This document shows positions 37,097 through 46,195 of a stretch of 64,000 bases of DNA, piece by piece. A model generated the notes under the pieces. It saw nothing but the letters and a program-made list of their open reading frames with translations. It was not told the DNA's origin and made no database searches. This DNA comes from Veillonella parvula DSM 2008 (GTDB lineage Bacteria; Bacillota; Negativicutes; Veillonellales; Veillonellaceae): NCBI RefSeq assembly GCF_000024945.1, contig NC_013520.1, positions 1,885,001 to 1,949,000 of the forward strand. Direction: 5' to 3'. Each line of letters begins with the position of its first letter. Position 1 is the stretch's first letter. A program made the translations under genes and the position numbers.

Positions 37097-37244
37097 TTAC
37101 ATTCCTCCTGTAATATGACTCAATCATATAATAAAAGAACACCATACACAATATACATATTAATTACAAAAAGGACCCATTTTGAACTGCCCTCCAATTA
37201 GATACAATTTTTAGAAAGGCAGTTTATTTACGGATCCTTTTATA

Positions 37245-38471
37245 TTATTTAAGACGAATAAAGAACAATGCGCATGCACCGATAATAGGTGCTATAGCGA
37301 TAGACATCAAGGACATTTGGTAACTGCCCGTCATTACGAGGACATTGCCCAAGAGCAGTGGTGCCAAGAGAGCCCCAATTTGATTAAACAAGTTTACAAA
37401 GCCCGCTGTAGTGCCGCGTAAATGAGGTGCTGCCGATTGAACTACAAGAGCATTAGTCAACGCACTATGCATAAAGGCACCAATACCGAGGATTGGACCT
37501 GTTACAAAGAGCATGTTTGGATTTGCCGTACTTGCAAACAAGATTAAAGCGGGCGCAAATAAGAACATAACGAGCGCCGCTAAATGGTTCTTCTTAATTG
37601 GCAAAATATCAGATAAAATACCGATCGTTGGTTTCGCAATGAGCGCAGCCGTACCGAATACGCTCATGACTTGGCCTGCATAGATAGCAGTTACACCTAA
37701 TTGTTTAACCATGTATAAGTTCGCCCATTGCGTTACGCCCCAAGTCGTACCTGTGGCGAAGAAGCCTGCAATAGCCAAGCAACGAATGTTACGATTAGAA
37801 ATGATGTGCTTCAAGTTTTCTACTAAAGACGTTTGACCTACGCCAAGCTTAGCAGCCGCTTCAGAAGCCTCAGCTTCTCGTTGTGCGAGAATTTCTGCAC
37901 TCGGCTTACGCACCGTGAAGTAACATAATACAAGTACTAACAATGGCAAGATTGCTGTAGCAAGGAATGCCGTTTGCCAGCCGTAATGTGTCGCCACATA
38001 TGGTGCGTAAAGGTTTACCGTAGTAATACCAAAGGACGTACAGCTCATAAAGATACCTACGGCCGCACCCCGTTGATTCGGACCGAAGTGATCTCCGATA
38101 GCACTCAAGCAAGAAGCTTGTACAGGACCAGACATAACCCCTAATAAGAAGCGCAAACCCCAAGCCATGGTATAGTCTGTAATGGTACTCATCAAAGCCG
38201 TTACAGCGGCCATACCGATTAAACTAAACAATATGGTACGTCTGTAACCTATTTTATCCGCTAAAATACCACCTGGCAGTACCGTTAACGCATAACCAAA
38301 GTAAAAGGCCGAAATGTGTTGAGCCCCCATCTTAGCTGTGAAATGCAACGCCTCATTGAGGATAGGCATAACAGATGCCCAAGACAAGCGCATAACAAAG
38401 CTCAACAAGAACGTGAGCCACACACTAAGGAGAATTAAAATCTGAGTTCGCGAGAAACTAAGTCGATTCAT
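37245..38471 (-). CDS. MFS transporter
   Basis: The 408-residue protein has twelve predicted helices. After helix 2 it carries the major-facilitator loop GGILADKIGYRRTILFS, related to the G-x3-D-x2-G-R-R motif. The arrangement suits an anion or organic-acid carrier subfamily (NNP/ACS-like), but the substrate is not readable. An AAAGGAG site precedes the ATG. It is flanked by independent genes. Confidence 0.82.
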   Translation of the reverse strand: MNRLSFSRTQILILLSVWLTFLLSFVMRLSWASVMPILNEALHFTAKMGAQHISAFYFGYALTVLPGGILADKIGYRRTILFSLIGMAAVTALMSTITDYTMAWGLRFLLGVMSGPVQASCLSAIGDHFGPNQRGAAVGIFMSCTSFGITTVNLYAPYVATHYGWQTAFLATAILPLLVLVLCYFTVRKPSAEILAQREAEASEAAAKLGVGQTSLVENLKHIISNRNIRCLAIAGFFATGTTWGVTQWANLYMVKQLGVTAIYAGQVMSVFGTAALIAKPTIGILSDILPIKKNHLAALVMFLFAPALILFASTANPNMLFVTGPILGIGAFMHSALTNALVVQSAAPHLRGTTAGFVNLFNQIGALLAPLLLGNVLVMTGSYQMSLMSIAIAPIIGACALFFIRLK

Positions 38472-38540
38472 ACGAGCTCCTTTCTACAGAAAACCTAATA
38501 AATATATCGATAGCATACCATAGTGAATAAAGATTGAAAA

Positions 38541-38566
38541 GCCCTCTAGGCATAAACCTAGAGGGC
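38541..38566 (-). terminator. Terminator of the tRNA-Ser gene
   Basis: GCCCTCTAGG/CCTAGAGGGC stem followed by TTTTC on the minus strand, 10 bp after the tRNA. Confidence 0.9.
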
Positions 38567-38575
38567 TTTATTATG

Positions 38576-38664
38576 TGGCGGAGAGGGTGGGATTCGAACC
38601 CACGGCCCCTTGCGGAGTCACTGGTTTTCAAGACCAGCTCCTTAAACCACTCGGACACCTCTCC
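38576..38664 (-). tRNA. tRNA-Ser (anticodon UGA)
   Basis: On the minus strand a 7-bp acceptor stem (GGAGAGG/CCTCTCC), a D-arm with GTCCGAGTGG, an anticodon arm CTGGT-CTTGAAA-ACCAG (anticodon TGA), a long variable arm typical of serine tRNA and a GGTTCGAATCC T-arm are all visible. The 3' CCA is encoded. Confidence 0.97.
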
Positions 38665-38675
38665 ATAACGGTACT

Positions 38676-38705
38676 ATTATATCAAATTGGTCTAATAATA
38701 AGCAA
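38676..38705 (-). promoter_or_regulatory. Promoter of the tRNA-Ser gene
   Basis: On the minus strand TTGCTT, 18 bp, TATAAT, with the -10 box ending 12 bp before the tRNA 5' end. Confidence 0.65.
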
Positions 38706-38832
38706 CAACGTAATACGTAAATAAGCAATAATATAATACATAAGCAAGCAAAAAAGCTGACTTACAGCCAGCTTTTTCATTTGTATTTAACATTTAGTAT
38801 TGCCCTAATCTATTAGTTATTTGTCATATATG

Positions 38833-39786
38833 TTAGAATAGGTCTTTTTTCCACATGCCGATGATAGCAATGATAGAACACACCACGGAAATACCTACTA
38901 CTTCGTAGAATCCATTCGGATCATCCTGGAAGGGCAACGCCACATTCGTTCCCCACAGACTGAATATGATTGTGGGCACCGCCAAAGTAATCGTGAGGGC
39001 CGCCAACATTTTCATCACCATATTAAGATTATTTGAGATAATCGATGTAAAGGCGTTCATCATATTCATCAAGATATTAGAGTACATTTCAACCATCTCG
39101 ATGGCCTGTTTATTCTCGATGATAACGTCTTCCAAAAGATCCTCATCCTCTTCATACATTTTAAGCAAATGTCTATAAGTGCTGTGACCACGCAAGCGCA
39201 ATAGGCGTTCCATAACAGTTCCATTCGTACGCAACGCAGAGGTAAAGTATGTCATGGATTTCTGTAATTCCAATAGTTGGAAGAAGTCTTTATTCTTCGT
39301 TGTATGACGCAACTGAACTTCAATATCGTCGGTACGGCGATTGATTTGTTGCAAATAACGTAAGAACAATGTGGCTGTACGGTACAAGATTTGGAACAAG
39401 AACCGCGTCTTTTTATATGTATAGAATGTAGACAGTTGGTTTGAAATGAACGGATATAACACCTCGGACTCTTCAAGACATACAGTAATGAAGAAATCAG
39501 GCGTCAAAAAAATACCGAGCGGCACCGTATCGTACATATCATTACCGCGAATCGCAGGAATGTTGATAACCACGAAAATATAATTATCCTCTAATTCCAC
39601 GTGAGAACGTTCTTCCATATCGAGAGCGGTCTTTAAAACGTCCGTTGGAATTTCCGTCAAAATGTTGATGAGGGACAACTCATCGGGGTCTGGGTTCACC
39701 AAATTTACCCAAGAACCTTTTGTGGCATCTGATACAGTGCAGTCTGAAACCAACTCTTCTTCTATGTGTTTGTACACCGTGATCAT
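38833..39786 (-). CDS. CorA-family divalent cation transporter
   Basis: The 317-residue protein has a long cytoplasmic helical domain and two C-terminal membrane helices. The signature loop between the helices reads GTN (SLWGTNVALPF) where most CorA proteins have GMN. It may carry Mg2+, Co2+ or Zn2+; the altered residue makes specificity uncertain. An in-frame start 72 bp upstream is rejected because GGAAGGAGGG lies directly before the ATG at 39786. Confidence 0.85.
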   Translation of the reverse strand: MITVYKHIEEELVSDCTVSDATKGSWVNLVNPDPDELSLINILTEIPTDVLKTALDMEERSHVELEDNYIFVVINIPAIRGNDMYDTVPLGIFLTPDFFITVCLEESEVLYPFISNQLSTFYTYKKTRFLFQILYRTATLFLRYLQQINRRTDDIEVQLRHTTKNKDFFQLLELQKSMTYFTSALRTNGTVMERLLRLRGHSTYRHLLKMYEEDEDLLEDVIIENKQAIEMVEMYSNILMNMMNAFTSIISNNLNMVMKMLAALTITLAVPTIIFSLWGTNVALPFQDDPNGFYEVVGISVVCSIIAIIGMWKKDLF

Positions 39787-40232
39787 GCTATCCCTCCTTC
39801 CAACGAACATATAGTAATCATCTAATAAATTATATACTATTTTATAGCTATTATTCAATTCAATTGTGAAAGTTTTGTTTATATAGTATATACATAAACC
39901 GCTTTATGTCTATTAACAATGCACAACTGTATATGTTAAAAGCATCTCAAAACTATTCTTATATCAAATCTACAAAAAAATCTAGCAAACAGATAGATTA
40001 ATAAAGCTGCTAAACTAAAAAATCCACCAAAAGATTAAACCACTAAAACTTACAGTGAGTAAGCATGCAAACAAATAATCAGCAATATATCATTAGGTTA
40101 AATCTTATAAAAATAACCTCTATACTGGCTTATCGCTAATATAGAGGTTATTTGTTTTATCCTACTCTGTCAAATCAGAATCATGTCATTTGTTATATTT
40201 CTGCATTAATCTATAAGATTACTTTCACCAAA
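39787..40232. other. Intergenic region between the P-type ATPase gene end and corA
   Basis: About 445 bp of AT-rich sequence with the ATPase terminator at 40111-40153 and the corA promoter region. Nothing else is recognised. Confidence 0.7.
40111..40153 (-). terminator. Terminator after the metal ATPase gene
   Basis: A 14-bp perfect stem (AAATAACCTCTATA and complement) with a 15-nt loop and T-rich tail on the minus strand. Confidence 0.85.
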
Positions 40233-42362
40233 TTAACGGCGTAAGATACGAATAGAGTTCAAAATACAAAGAATGGATACGCCAGTATCACCAAATACCG
40301 CCCACCACATGGATGCATAGCCCATAAGACCTAGTGCCATGATAAGAATTTTAACGGCAATAGCGAATACTACGTTTTGCCATGCTACGCGCAACGTCGC
40401 TTTGGACAAGTCAAGGATATGTGCAATAGCAGTCAAGGATGGACGCATGAATACAACGTCTGCCGCTTCGATAGCCGCATCAGCACCGCTACCCATCGCA
40501 CCACCTACGTCAGCACCAGCAAGCACTGGCGCATCGTTGATGCCGTCGCCTACGAACATGGTTGGACCATATTCAGAGCGAATATCTTGTACAACGGACA
40601 ATTTATCTTGTGGCAACAATTGAGCACGAACGGCACTTACCCCAGTTTCTTTGGCAATATAATTAGCGCTTGCTTCAGCATCACCTGTAAGCATAACCGT
40701 TTTAATATCTTGACCATTAAGATCAGCGATAGCCGCTGCGGAGTCTGGACGAGCTTCATCAGCGATAATAATGCGACCGAGGTATACATTACCTTCTACT
40801 ACTAGTACTTCTGTGCCGTATGCAGCAGCTTCTGTTGGATAGCCTTGCACATTATAGCGTTCCATGAGACGACGATTACCAACGAGGACTTGTTGACCAT
40901 CAACGGTGCCAACCATACCTTCGCCTGCTAATTCTTGAACAAAGTCAGACGCTTCTACAACGATACCTTGTGCCTTTGCTTCGGAAACGATGCTTGTTGC
41001 GATTGGATGCGTAGAAACGGCTTCGATAGCTGCCGCCATGGACAACAATTGAGTATTGCTCACATGAGAGCCTACAGTTTCTACGTTTTGTACTTTAAAT
41101 TCACCAGATGTGATAGTACCAGTTTTATCAAGAGCTACTGCTTTCACATTAGCCAACGCCTCGATAACGCGACCACCTTTAAGCAAGATACCGTGTTTAG
41201 ACGCATTGCCGATACCGGAGAAGAATGCGAGTGGCACGCTAAGCACCAATGCACATGGGCAAGAAATAACGAGGAATGTTAAGGCTGTGTAAATCCATTT
41301 ATGCCATTCACCTGTAATAAGGGACGGAATGATAGCTACAGCCAATGCAAAAGCTACAACGATTGGTGTGTATACGCGAGCGAAACGCGTGATAAAACGG
41401 TCGATTTTAGGTTTAGAAGATGCTGCATTTTCCACGGCATCAAGAATTTTAGTAACCATGGATTCTTCAAGAACCTTGTCCACACGCATCGTAATGCGGC
41501 CAGATTCGTTGATGCAACCAGACATAAGTTGAGTGCCAGGTACAGCGCGAACCGGTACAGGCTCACCTGTTACAGGAGCTGTGTTAACGCGAGTTTCACC
41601 TTCAAGAACTGTACCGTCTAGAGGGATTAAATCACCAGGACGAACTTCGATAGTCCAGCCTACTTCAACCTTTTCAGGAGCCATAACTACGATTTCACCA
41701 CCACAGCCTGTGTCTACAACGCGCACCTCTTGAGGACGCATATCGACAGCGTTCATGATTTCTGTACGACTACGATCAGTTGCTTTTTCTTCGAAGAACT
41801 CACCAATACGGTAAAACAAGATAACGCCTACTGCTTCAGGCAATGCGTCGATTGCAATGGCGCCCAATGTAGCGATAGACATCAAGAAGTTCTCATCAAA
41901 TACTTGACCTTTTAAGATATTACGACCTGCGATACGCAATACTGGGAACGCAAGTAAGATATAGGCAATATAGTAAATTGGAGTTTCAATACTCTCTGGC
42001 AAGCCGATGGATGGGACAAAGGATGACAAAACTTCATAAATCATGAATAACAAACCTGCTACGATGACTACAATTGTTACAGCATCACTACCACGATCCT
42101 GGTCAGGACCATGATCATCCATAGCCGCTTTAGATTTACGCTCGTAATCCGCTACGGTTACGCCCTCTTCGATGGCATCACAAATATCTTGAATGTCACG
42201 TTTAAGCGCTTCACGGTCTTCCCAAGAGCCGGTTAATTTTAATTGATGTGTAGCAATTGTGAAATTTGCAGTCTCTACCACATCCATTTTACGGATACGA
42301 TCTTCAATTTTTGCTGCGCAGTTCGGACAGTTCAAATCCTTCAACAATAATGTTTCTTCCAT
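40233..42362 (-). CDS. Heavy-metal P1B-type ATPase (Zn/Cd/Pb exporter-like)
   Basis: The 709-residue protein has one N-terminal HMA domain with CPNCAAKIE (about 13), eight predicted helices, the metal-site SCPCALVLS (about 355), phosphorylation motif DKTGTIT (about 400), the HP locus HPIATS (about 440) and GDGINDAPVLAGADVG (about 620). The CPC plus soft-metal HMA pattern is typical of Zn/Cd/Pb exporters (CadA/ZntA). Copper would usually give a GMTCxxC domain and other helix 7-8 motifs, so I favour Zn/Cd. No metalloregulator gene is adjacent. Confidence 0.9.
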   Translation of the reverse strand: MEETLLLKDLNCPNCAAKIEDRIRKMDVVETANFTIATHQLKLTGSWEDREALKRDIQDICDAIEEGVTVADYERKSKAAMDDHGPDQDRGSDAVTIVVIVAGLLFMIYEVLSSFVPSIGLPESIETPIYYIAYILLAFPVLRIAGRNILKGQVFDENFLMSIATLGAIAIDALPEAVGVILFYRIGEFFEEKATDRSRTEIMNAVDMRPQEVRVVDTGCGGEIVVMAPEKVEVGWTIEVRPGDLIPLDGTVLEGETRVNTAPVTGEPVPVRAVPGTQLMSGCINESGRITMRVDKVLEESMVTKILDAVENAASSKPKIDRFITRFARVYTPIVVAFALAVAIIPSLITGEWHKWIYTALTFLVISCPCALVLSVPLAFFSGIGNASKHGILLKGGRVIEALANVKAVALDKTGTITSGEFKVQNVETVGSHVSNTQLLSMAAAIEAVSTHPIATSIVSEAKAQGIVVEASDFVQELAGEGMVGTVDGQQVLVGNRRLMERYNVQGYPTEAAAYGTEVLVVEGNVYLGRIIIADEARPDSAAAIADLNGQDIKTVMLTGDAEASANYIAKETGVSAVRAQLLPQDKLSVVQDIRSEYGPTMFVGDGINDAPVLAGADVGGAMGSGADAAIEAADVVFMRPSLTAIAHILDLSKATLRVAWQNVVFAIAVKILIMALGLMGYASMWWAVFGDTGVSILCILNSIRILRR

Positions 42363-42562
42363 GATATCTCCTTTGATAATAGTGAAAGTTTCTATCCTGT
42401 ATTATAAGTTAATTTATTGTCTATTTCTAATACTTATTAGACATATCTTGTTTCATATCTTGTTATATATGTTCCTAAACATTATTCATCAGATATTTTT
42501 ATTTATATGAATATCTGTTCATATGTTTATATTACATTAAAGGAGATTAAATGTCAATACAA

Positions 42563-42635
42563 AATTATATTCACTATATATCAAATTTTATTTACTTTAG
42601 ATCTAACTATATTCAGTTTATATCAAGTTTCGTTT
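42563..42635. repeat. Imperfect 31-bp tandem duplication (period 42) at the osmolyte transporter gene end
   Basis: Units at 42563-42593 and 42605-42635 are about 80% alike by eye. The second spans the stop codon at 42618. A plus-strand 56-codon ORF (42551-42721) with an AAAGGAG site crosses both units but is largely antisense to the transporter gene. Confidence 0.6.
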
Positions 42636-44159
42636 TACCAAGAATTGATGTGCTACATCAGCTGGTAATTGATGTTCCGTTTCAACGGCATAATTCATCT
42701 TTGCCATCTCTTGATCTGTAATCGTATGATTTAAACTTTCTAATACAGGCCGCAGTTCGGGATGAGCGATTAACACTTCACTATGCACCACATTACCAGC
42801 CATATAGGATGGATATAAATGTTTATCATCTTGTAACACCGTAATTGGCGCCATACTTAATTGTCCATCAGTTGTAAATATCGGCATTGCATCCACCTCA
42901 CCACGACTAATAGCCGTATATTTTAGTCCTATATCCATATCTTTAGTAGCTTTAAAGCTCATGCCATACACACGTTGTAATCCAGCATAGCCATCCTCAC
43001 GGCCAAAGAAATCATATTCCCCTCCTAATGTTAGGGATGGTGCTATACGAGCAAGATCGGAATATGTTTTTACGCCATAACTCTGAGCGATTTCATTACG
43101 CACCCCTATGCCATAGGTATTATTAAAGCCGTACATGCCGACCCACTCAAAATTATATTTCTCTTTGTAGGCCTGTGAAAGCTCATTAAATAGGCTTTCA
43201 TCATAAGCATCTGTACGTTTCAGCACAGCAGACCAAGCCGTACCAGTATATTCAGGATATATATCAAATTGGCCAGAAAGCATAGCTGGTTGAATATTGG
43301 ATGTACCACCGCCTACACCTTCTGTAACCTCTACGGTTAAATCAGTCTTCTTCTCGATTAATTCTTTTAAAACATTCCCCAAAATAAGCTGTTCCGTCAT
43401 AGGTTTCGTTGCAATATGAATAACATCGGTCTTCACATGACGGCAATACATAGCCCAGCCACCTATACCCATTGCAATTAGCGTCATAATCGAAACAAAT
43501 ATAATCGTATAACGCTTCATATGAGGGCTAATACGCGTTACTCTTTCACCTAGAGAAAAGAGCGCATCAACCGTAATGGCTAATAGTGCAATCAGTAGAC
43601 TACCGGCAATCGTCAAAGCACTTTGATTCGTTGTAATGCCCCTATAAATCGCCACACCTAAACCACCAGCACCAATAAAGGATGCAATACCTGTCAAGGC
43701 AATGGTCATAACGAGCATAGTCCGTATACCAGCCATAATCGTCGGCATAGCCAAAGGAATCTCTATATTCCACAAACGTTGAATCCGCGTGAGCCCTAAT
43801 GCAATCCCCGCTTCACACATGGCTTGATCAATCTGGTTAAGACCAGTAAATGTATTTCGTACCATCGGTAATAAAGCATATATAACCAATGCAATAATAG
43901 CGGTCGTATTACCGACACCGGATACATACAATAAGAGACCTAACATCGATATAGAAGGAATCGTATATAGGAAATTGACCATTACCATAACTGGCGCAGC
44001 TAGCCTTTTATATTCGTATATAAGAACACCCAACAATCCGCCGATAATGATCGCAACAACAGAAGCTAATACTGAAATTTCTATATGCTCCCATAATAGC
44101 TGGAGGAAAAAATCATAGCGATTGATAAGTAATGATATGACATCATGCATTACATACAC
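42618..44159 (-). CDS. Fused osmoprotectant ABC permease/substrate-binding protein (OpuC/ProW-ProX type)
   Basis: The 513-residue protein joins a permease (about 1-215; six helices, EAA loop ALGLTRIQRLWNIEIPLAMP) to a glycine-betaine/choline-type binding domain (about 235-513; IHIATKPMTEQLILGNVL, then DIYPEYTGTAWSAVL). The fusion is known in Gram-positive osmolyte importers. The matching ATPase gene is not next to it: flanking genes are a metal ATPase and yolD. The start ATG at 44159 has GAAAGGCGG close by; the ATG at 44150 is an alternative. Substrate could be betaine, carnitine or choline. Confidence 0.88.
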   Translation of the reverse strand: MYVMHDVISLLINRYDFFLQLLWEHIEISVLASVVAIIIGGLLGVLIYEYKRLAAPVMVMVNFLYTIPSISMLGLLLYVSGVGNTTAIIALVIYALLPMVRNTFTGLNQIDQAMCEAGIALGLTRIQRLWNIEIPLAMPTIMAGIRTMLVMTIALTGIASFIGAGGLGVAIYRGITTNQSALTIAGSLLIALLAITVDALFSLGERVTRISPHMKRYTIIFVSIMTLIAMGIGGWAMYCRHVKTDVIHIATKPMTEQLILGNVLKELIEKKTDLTVEVTEGVGGGTSNIQPAMLSGQFDIYPEYTGTAWSAVLKRTDAYDESLFNELSQAYKEKYNFEWVGMYGFNNTYGIGVRNEIAQSYGVKTYSDLARIAPSLTLGGEYDFFGREDGYAGLQRVYGMSFKATKDMDIGLKYTAISRGEVDAMPIFTTDGQLSMAPITVLQDDKHLYPSYMAGNVVHSEVLIAHPELRPVLESLNHTITDQEMAKMNYAVETEHQLPADVAHQFLVKRNLI

Positions 44160-44323
44160 CGCCTTTCTAAGTCAAGAAACACGAAAAATTATATAGGCAT
44201 ATTAGAGTCAATAAAATGCAAGAAATCTTTATCAAGCTATATTTACCCATGATACTATTGTATACCTAATTATTTCTTAACTCTAGTCTATTTACCATAC
44301 ACAGTAAAAGCCATCATTTATAT

Positions 44324-44650
44324 TTATATATCATACAAGTTCAGCTCTTTAATATATCTGAAAGGAATAACAGTCCCTTGTACAGAGAGAATTTGTAATT
44401 GCTCACTAATCATATCAACAACGCCTATAAGCTCCGTATATTTTTGTTTGTTGTAATAAACAATTCGTACCCATTCCCCACAACGTACAGATTGTAAAAC
44501 TGTATTTAACTCATCTATTTGATCCTCTGACAACTCTGCCCGATCTTCTTTTGGCCTTGCTACAGCAGTTAATAATGCTTCAAAGCCCCTCAATGCCGCA
44601 AAGGGCATAAATTGTTTTGCCCGTTGTAAACGAGACATACGATGTTTCAT
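44324..44650 (-). CDS. YolD-like protein
   Basis: The 108-residue protein matches the YolD-like family (RAKQFMPFAALRGFEALL near the start, then WVRIVYYNKQKYTELIGVVDMIS). Such proteins are commonly encoded next to Y-family polymerases and are thought to be partners. It starts 57 bp after the dinB-like gene and has a GGGGAGG site, so the pair is probably one operon under the SOS-like promoter upstream. Confidence 0.85.
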   Translation of the reverse strand: MKHRMSRLQRAKQFMPFAALRGFEALLTAVARPKEDRAELSEDQIDELNTVLQSVRCGEWVRIVYYNKQKYTELIGVVDMISEQLQILSVQGTVIPFRYIKELNLYDI

Positions 44651-44706
44651 TAATGTATACCTCCCCTTATGCGACTAATCTATTCCCAATATATCCATTA
44701 CACTAT

Positions 44707-45990
44707 TTATTCCCCGTTATGCCCGCCTACCAAGGTATTTCTAAATCGCATAGTTCCTTCCTCCTGCAAGCTAGAGGCACGCAATATAGAATTCTTACCA
44801 AACTGTTCCTTAATGGATAGCATAGCTTCTTGTACTTGGCGTTCCTTTTCCTCTGTATCGGTAGCAAGAATATTAAATAAGTCCTCCTCTTGCGGTATGG
44901 CGGAACGATTGACTAAATCCTCAAAGCTGACCCCTATACGCCGTATGAGCTCATTCTTATGGCAATGCTGCTCGTATAATTTAATAACCGCCGTCGTCAA
45001 GGTCTGTAGAGAATCTGTATACTGCTTAAGCTTTTTAGAACCTCCTGTAGAGCGCATCATTTCATTAGCATAGCCGATATGAACATAGATATGATTTGTA
45101 ACCCCTTTAATTTGTAAAAGCTCTAACACCAAGGACTCTACCATTTCACGCATAGGCACGCATGCCTCTTCATAGGTATAATTGCGCAACAAAATCTGAC
45201 TGTGCGAGATAGAGTGCTTAATGGGGCGATACGCGTGAATATCCGCAATCGTACAAGGCTCACGGCCCCAAGCATGGTCAATGATGAGCTCTGCATTAAT
45301 GCCAAACTCCTTGTACAACTTCGCTTCTGGAATCATGGTAATACCATGTAAATCATAAGCACCATACTTATGCAAACGATTAGCTATGCCCTTACCAATC
45401 TGCCATATATCGGTCAAAGGCTGATGATACCAGATTGTCTCTTTAAAAAGGCTTTCATCAAGATAGCCTATAAAATCAGACGCATGTTTCGCCAAAATAT
45501 CAAGGGCAATCTTAGCAAGAAACAAATTTGTTCCGATTCCAACGGTGGCATAAATCTTCGTTGCCACTAGCACCGCATCAAGCAACATCTGCGCCAACTG
45601 ACGAGGCGTCTTTTTATATAGTGGTAAATAGGGCGTAATATCGATGAAATACTCGTCGATAGAGTACACATGCACATCTTCGGGCGCCACATACTTGAGC
45701 AAGGTTCCATAAATCTCAGCAGACACCTGCATATACCGCTTCATATGTGGCTTCACCGTCAAATACTCAATATGCGGTGGAATCTGAAAGAGACGACTGC
45801 GGTTTTTAACACCTAATTTTTTTAAGGCTGGCGAAATAGCCAACGTAATAGCCCCCTTGCCACGAGAACCATCGGCCACCACCAGAGGTGTTGTAAACGG
45901 ATCCAGTCCCAAATCGGCGCATTCTACAGACGCGTAAAAACACTTCAAATCAATACACATATACAGCCGATCCGTATCAGCTGAACCCAT
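44707..45990 (-). CDS. Y-family DNA polymerase (UvrX/DinB-like)
   Basis: The 427-residue translesion polymerase has catalytic motifs CIDLKCFYASVE (about 12-23) and YSIDEYFIDIT (about 112-122, with the SxDE pair). An HhH region and a little-finger domain (about 250-350) follow. It is closer to the Gram-positive UvrX/YqjW group than to classical DinB by its start and its YolD neighbour. A GGGAGG site precedes the ATG. A LexA-like palindrome overlaps the promoter, which fits damage induction. Confidence 0.9.
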   Translation of the reverse strand: MGSADTDRLYMCIDLKCFYASVECADLGLDPFTTPLVVADGSRGKGAITLAISPALKKLGVKNRSRLFQIPPHIEYLTVKPHMKRYMQVSAEIYGTLLKYVAPEDVHVYSIDEYFIDITPYLPLYKKTPRQLAQMLLDAVLVATKIYATVGIGTNLFLAKIALDILAKHASDFIGYLDESLFKETIWYHQPLTDIWQIGKGIANRLHKYGAYDLHGITMIPEAKLYKEFGINAELIIDHAWGREPCTIADIHAYRPIKHSISHSQILLRNYTYEEACVPMREMVESLVLELLQIKGVTNHIYVHIGYANEMMRSTGGSKKLKQYTDSLQTLTTAVIKLYEQHCHKNELIRRIGVSFEDLVNRSAIPQEEDLFNILATDTEEKERQVQEAMLSIKEQFGKNSILRASSLQEEGTMRFRNTLVGGHNGE

Positions 45991-46059
45991 ACAAACACCT
46001 CCCTAAATCGCTAAACAACTGGCTTTTACAAAAATTAGAACACAAAAACTTCTATGATT

Positions 46060-46099
46060 AGTATAACAAAAATATAGAGTATTTTCAAACATATGTTTG
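46060..46099 (-). promoter_or_regulatory. SOS-type promoter with LexA-like operator for dinB-yolD
   Basis: On the minus strand TTGAAA (46083-46088), 17 bp, TATACT (46060-46065). A perfect 14-bp palindrome, CAAACATATGTTTG (46086-46099), overlaps the -35 box. It differs from the Gram-positive LexA consensus CGAACATATGTTCG by one transition in each arm. Its position over a Y-family polymerase promoter makes a LexA operator likely. Confidence 0.75.
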
Positions 46100-46135
46100 T
46101 TATTATAACAGTAAATTTCGAGCATAAAAAATAAA

Positions 46136-46180
46136 AAGAGTACCTACTATTAGACATCAAATCTAATAGTAGGTACTCTT
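46136..46180 (-). terminator. Terminator after the orphan gene
   Basis: A perfect 19-bp stem (around GTACCTACTATTAGA) with a 7-nt loop and a long T-run on the minus strand. Confidence 0.92.
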
Positions 46181-46195
46181 AAGTACGCATATAAC

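Noticed and set aside
38458-38658. 66-codon minus-strand ORF over the tRNA-Ser gene
   Set aside because: It is a translation of the tRNA and its flank.
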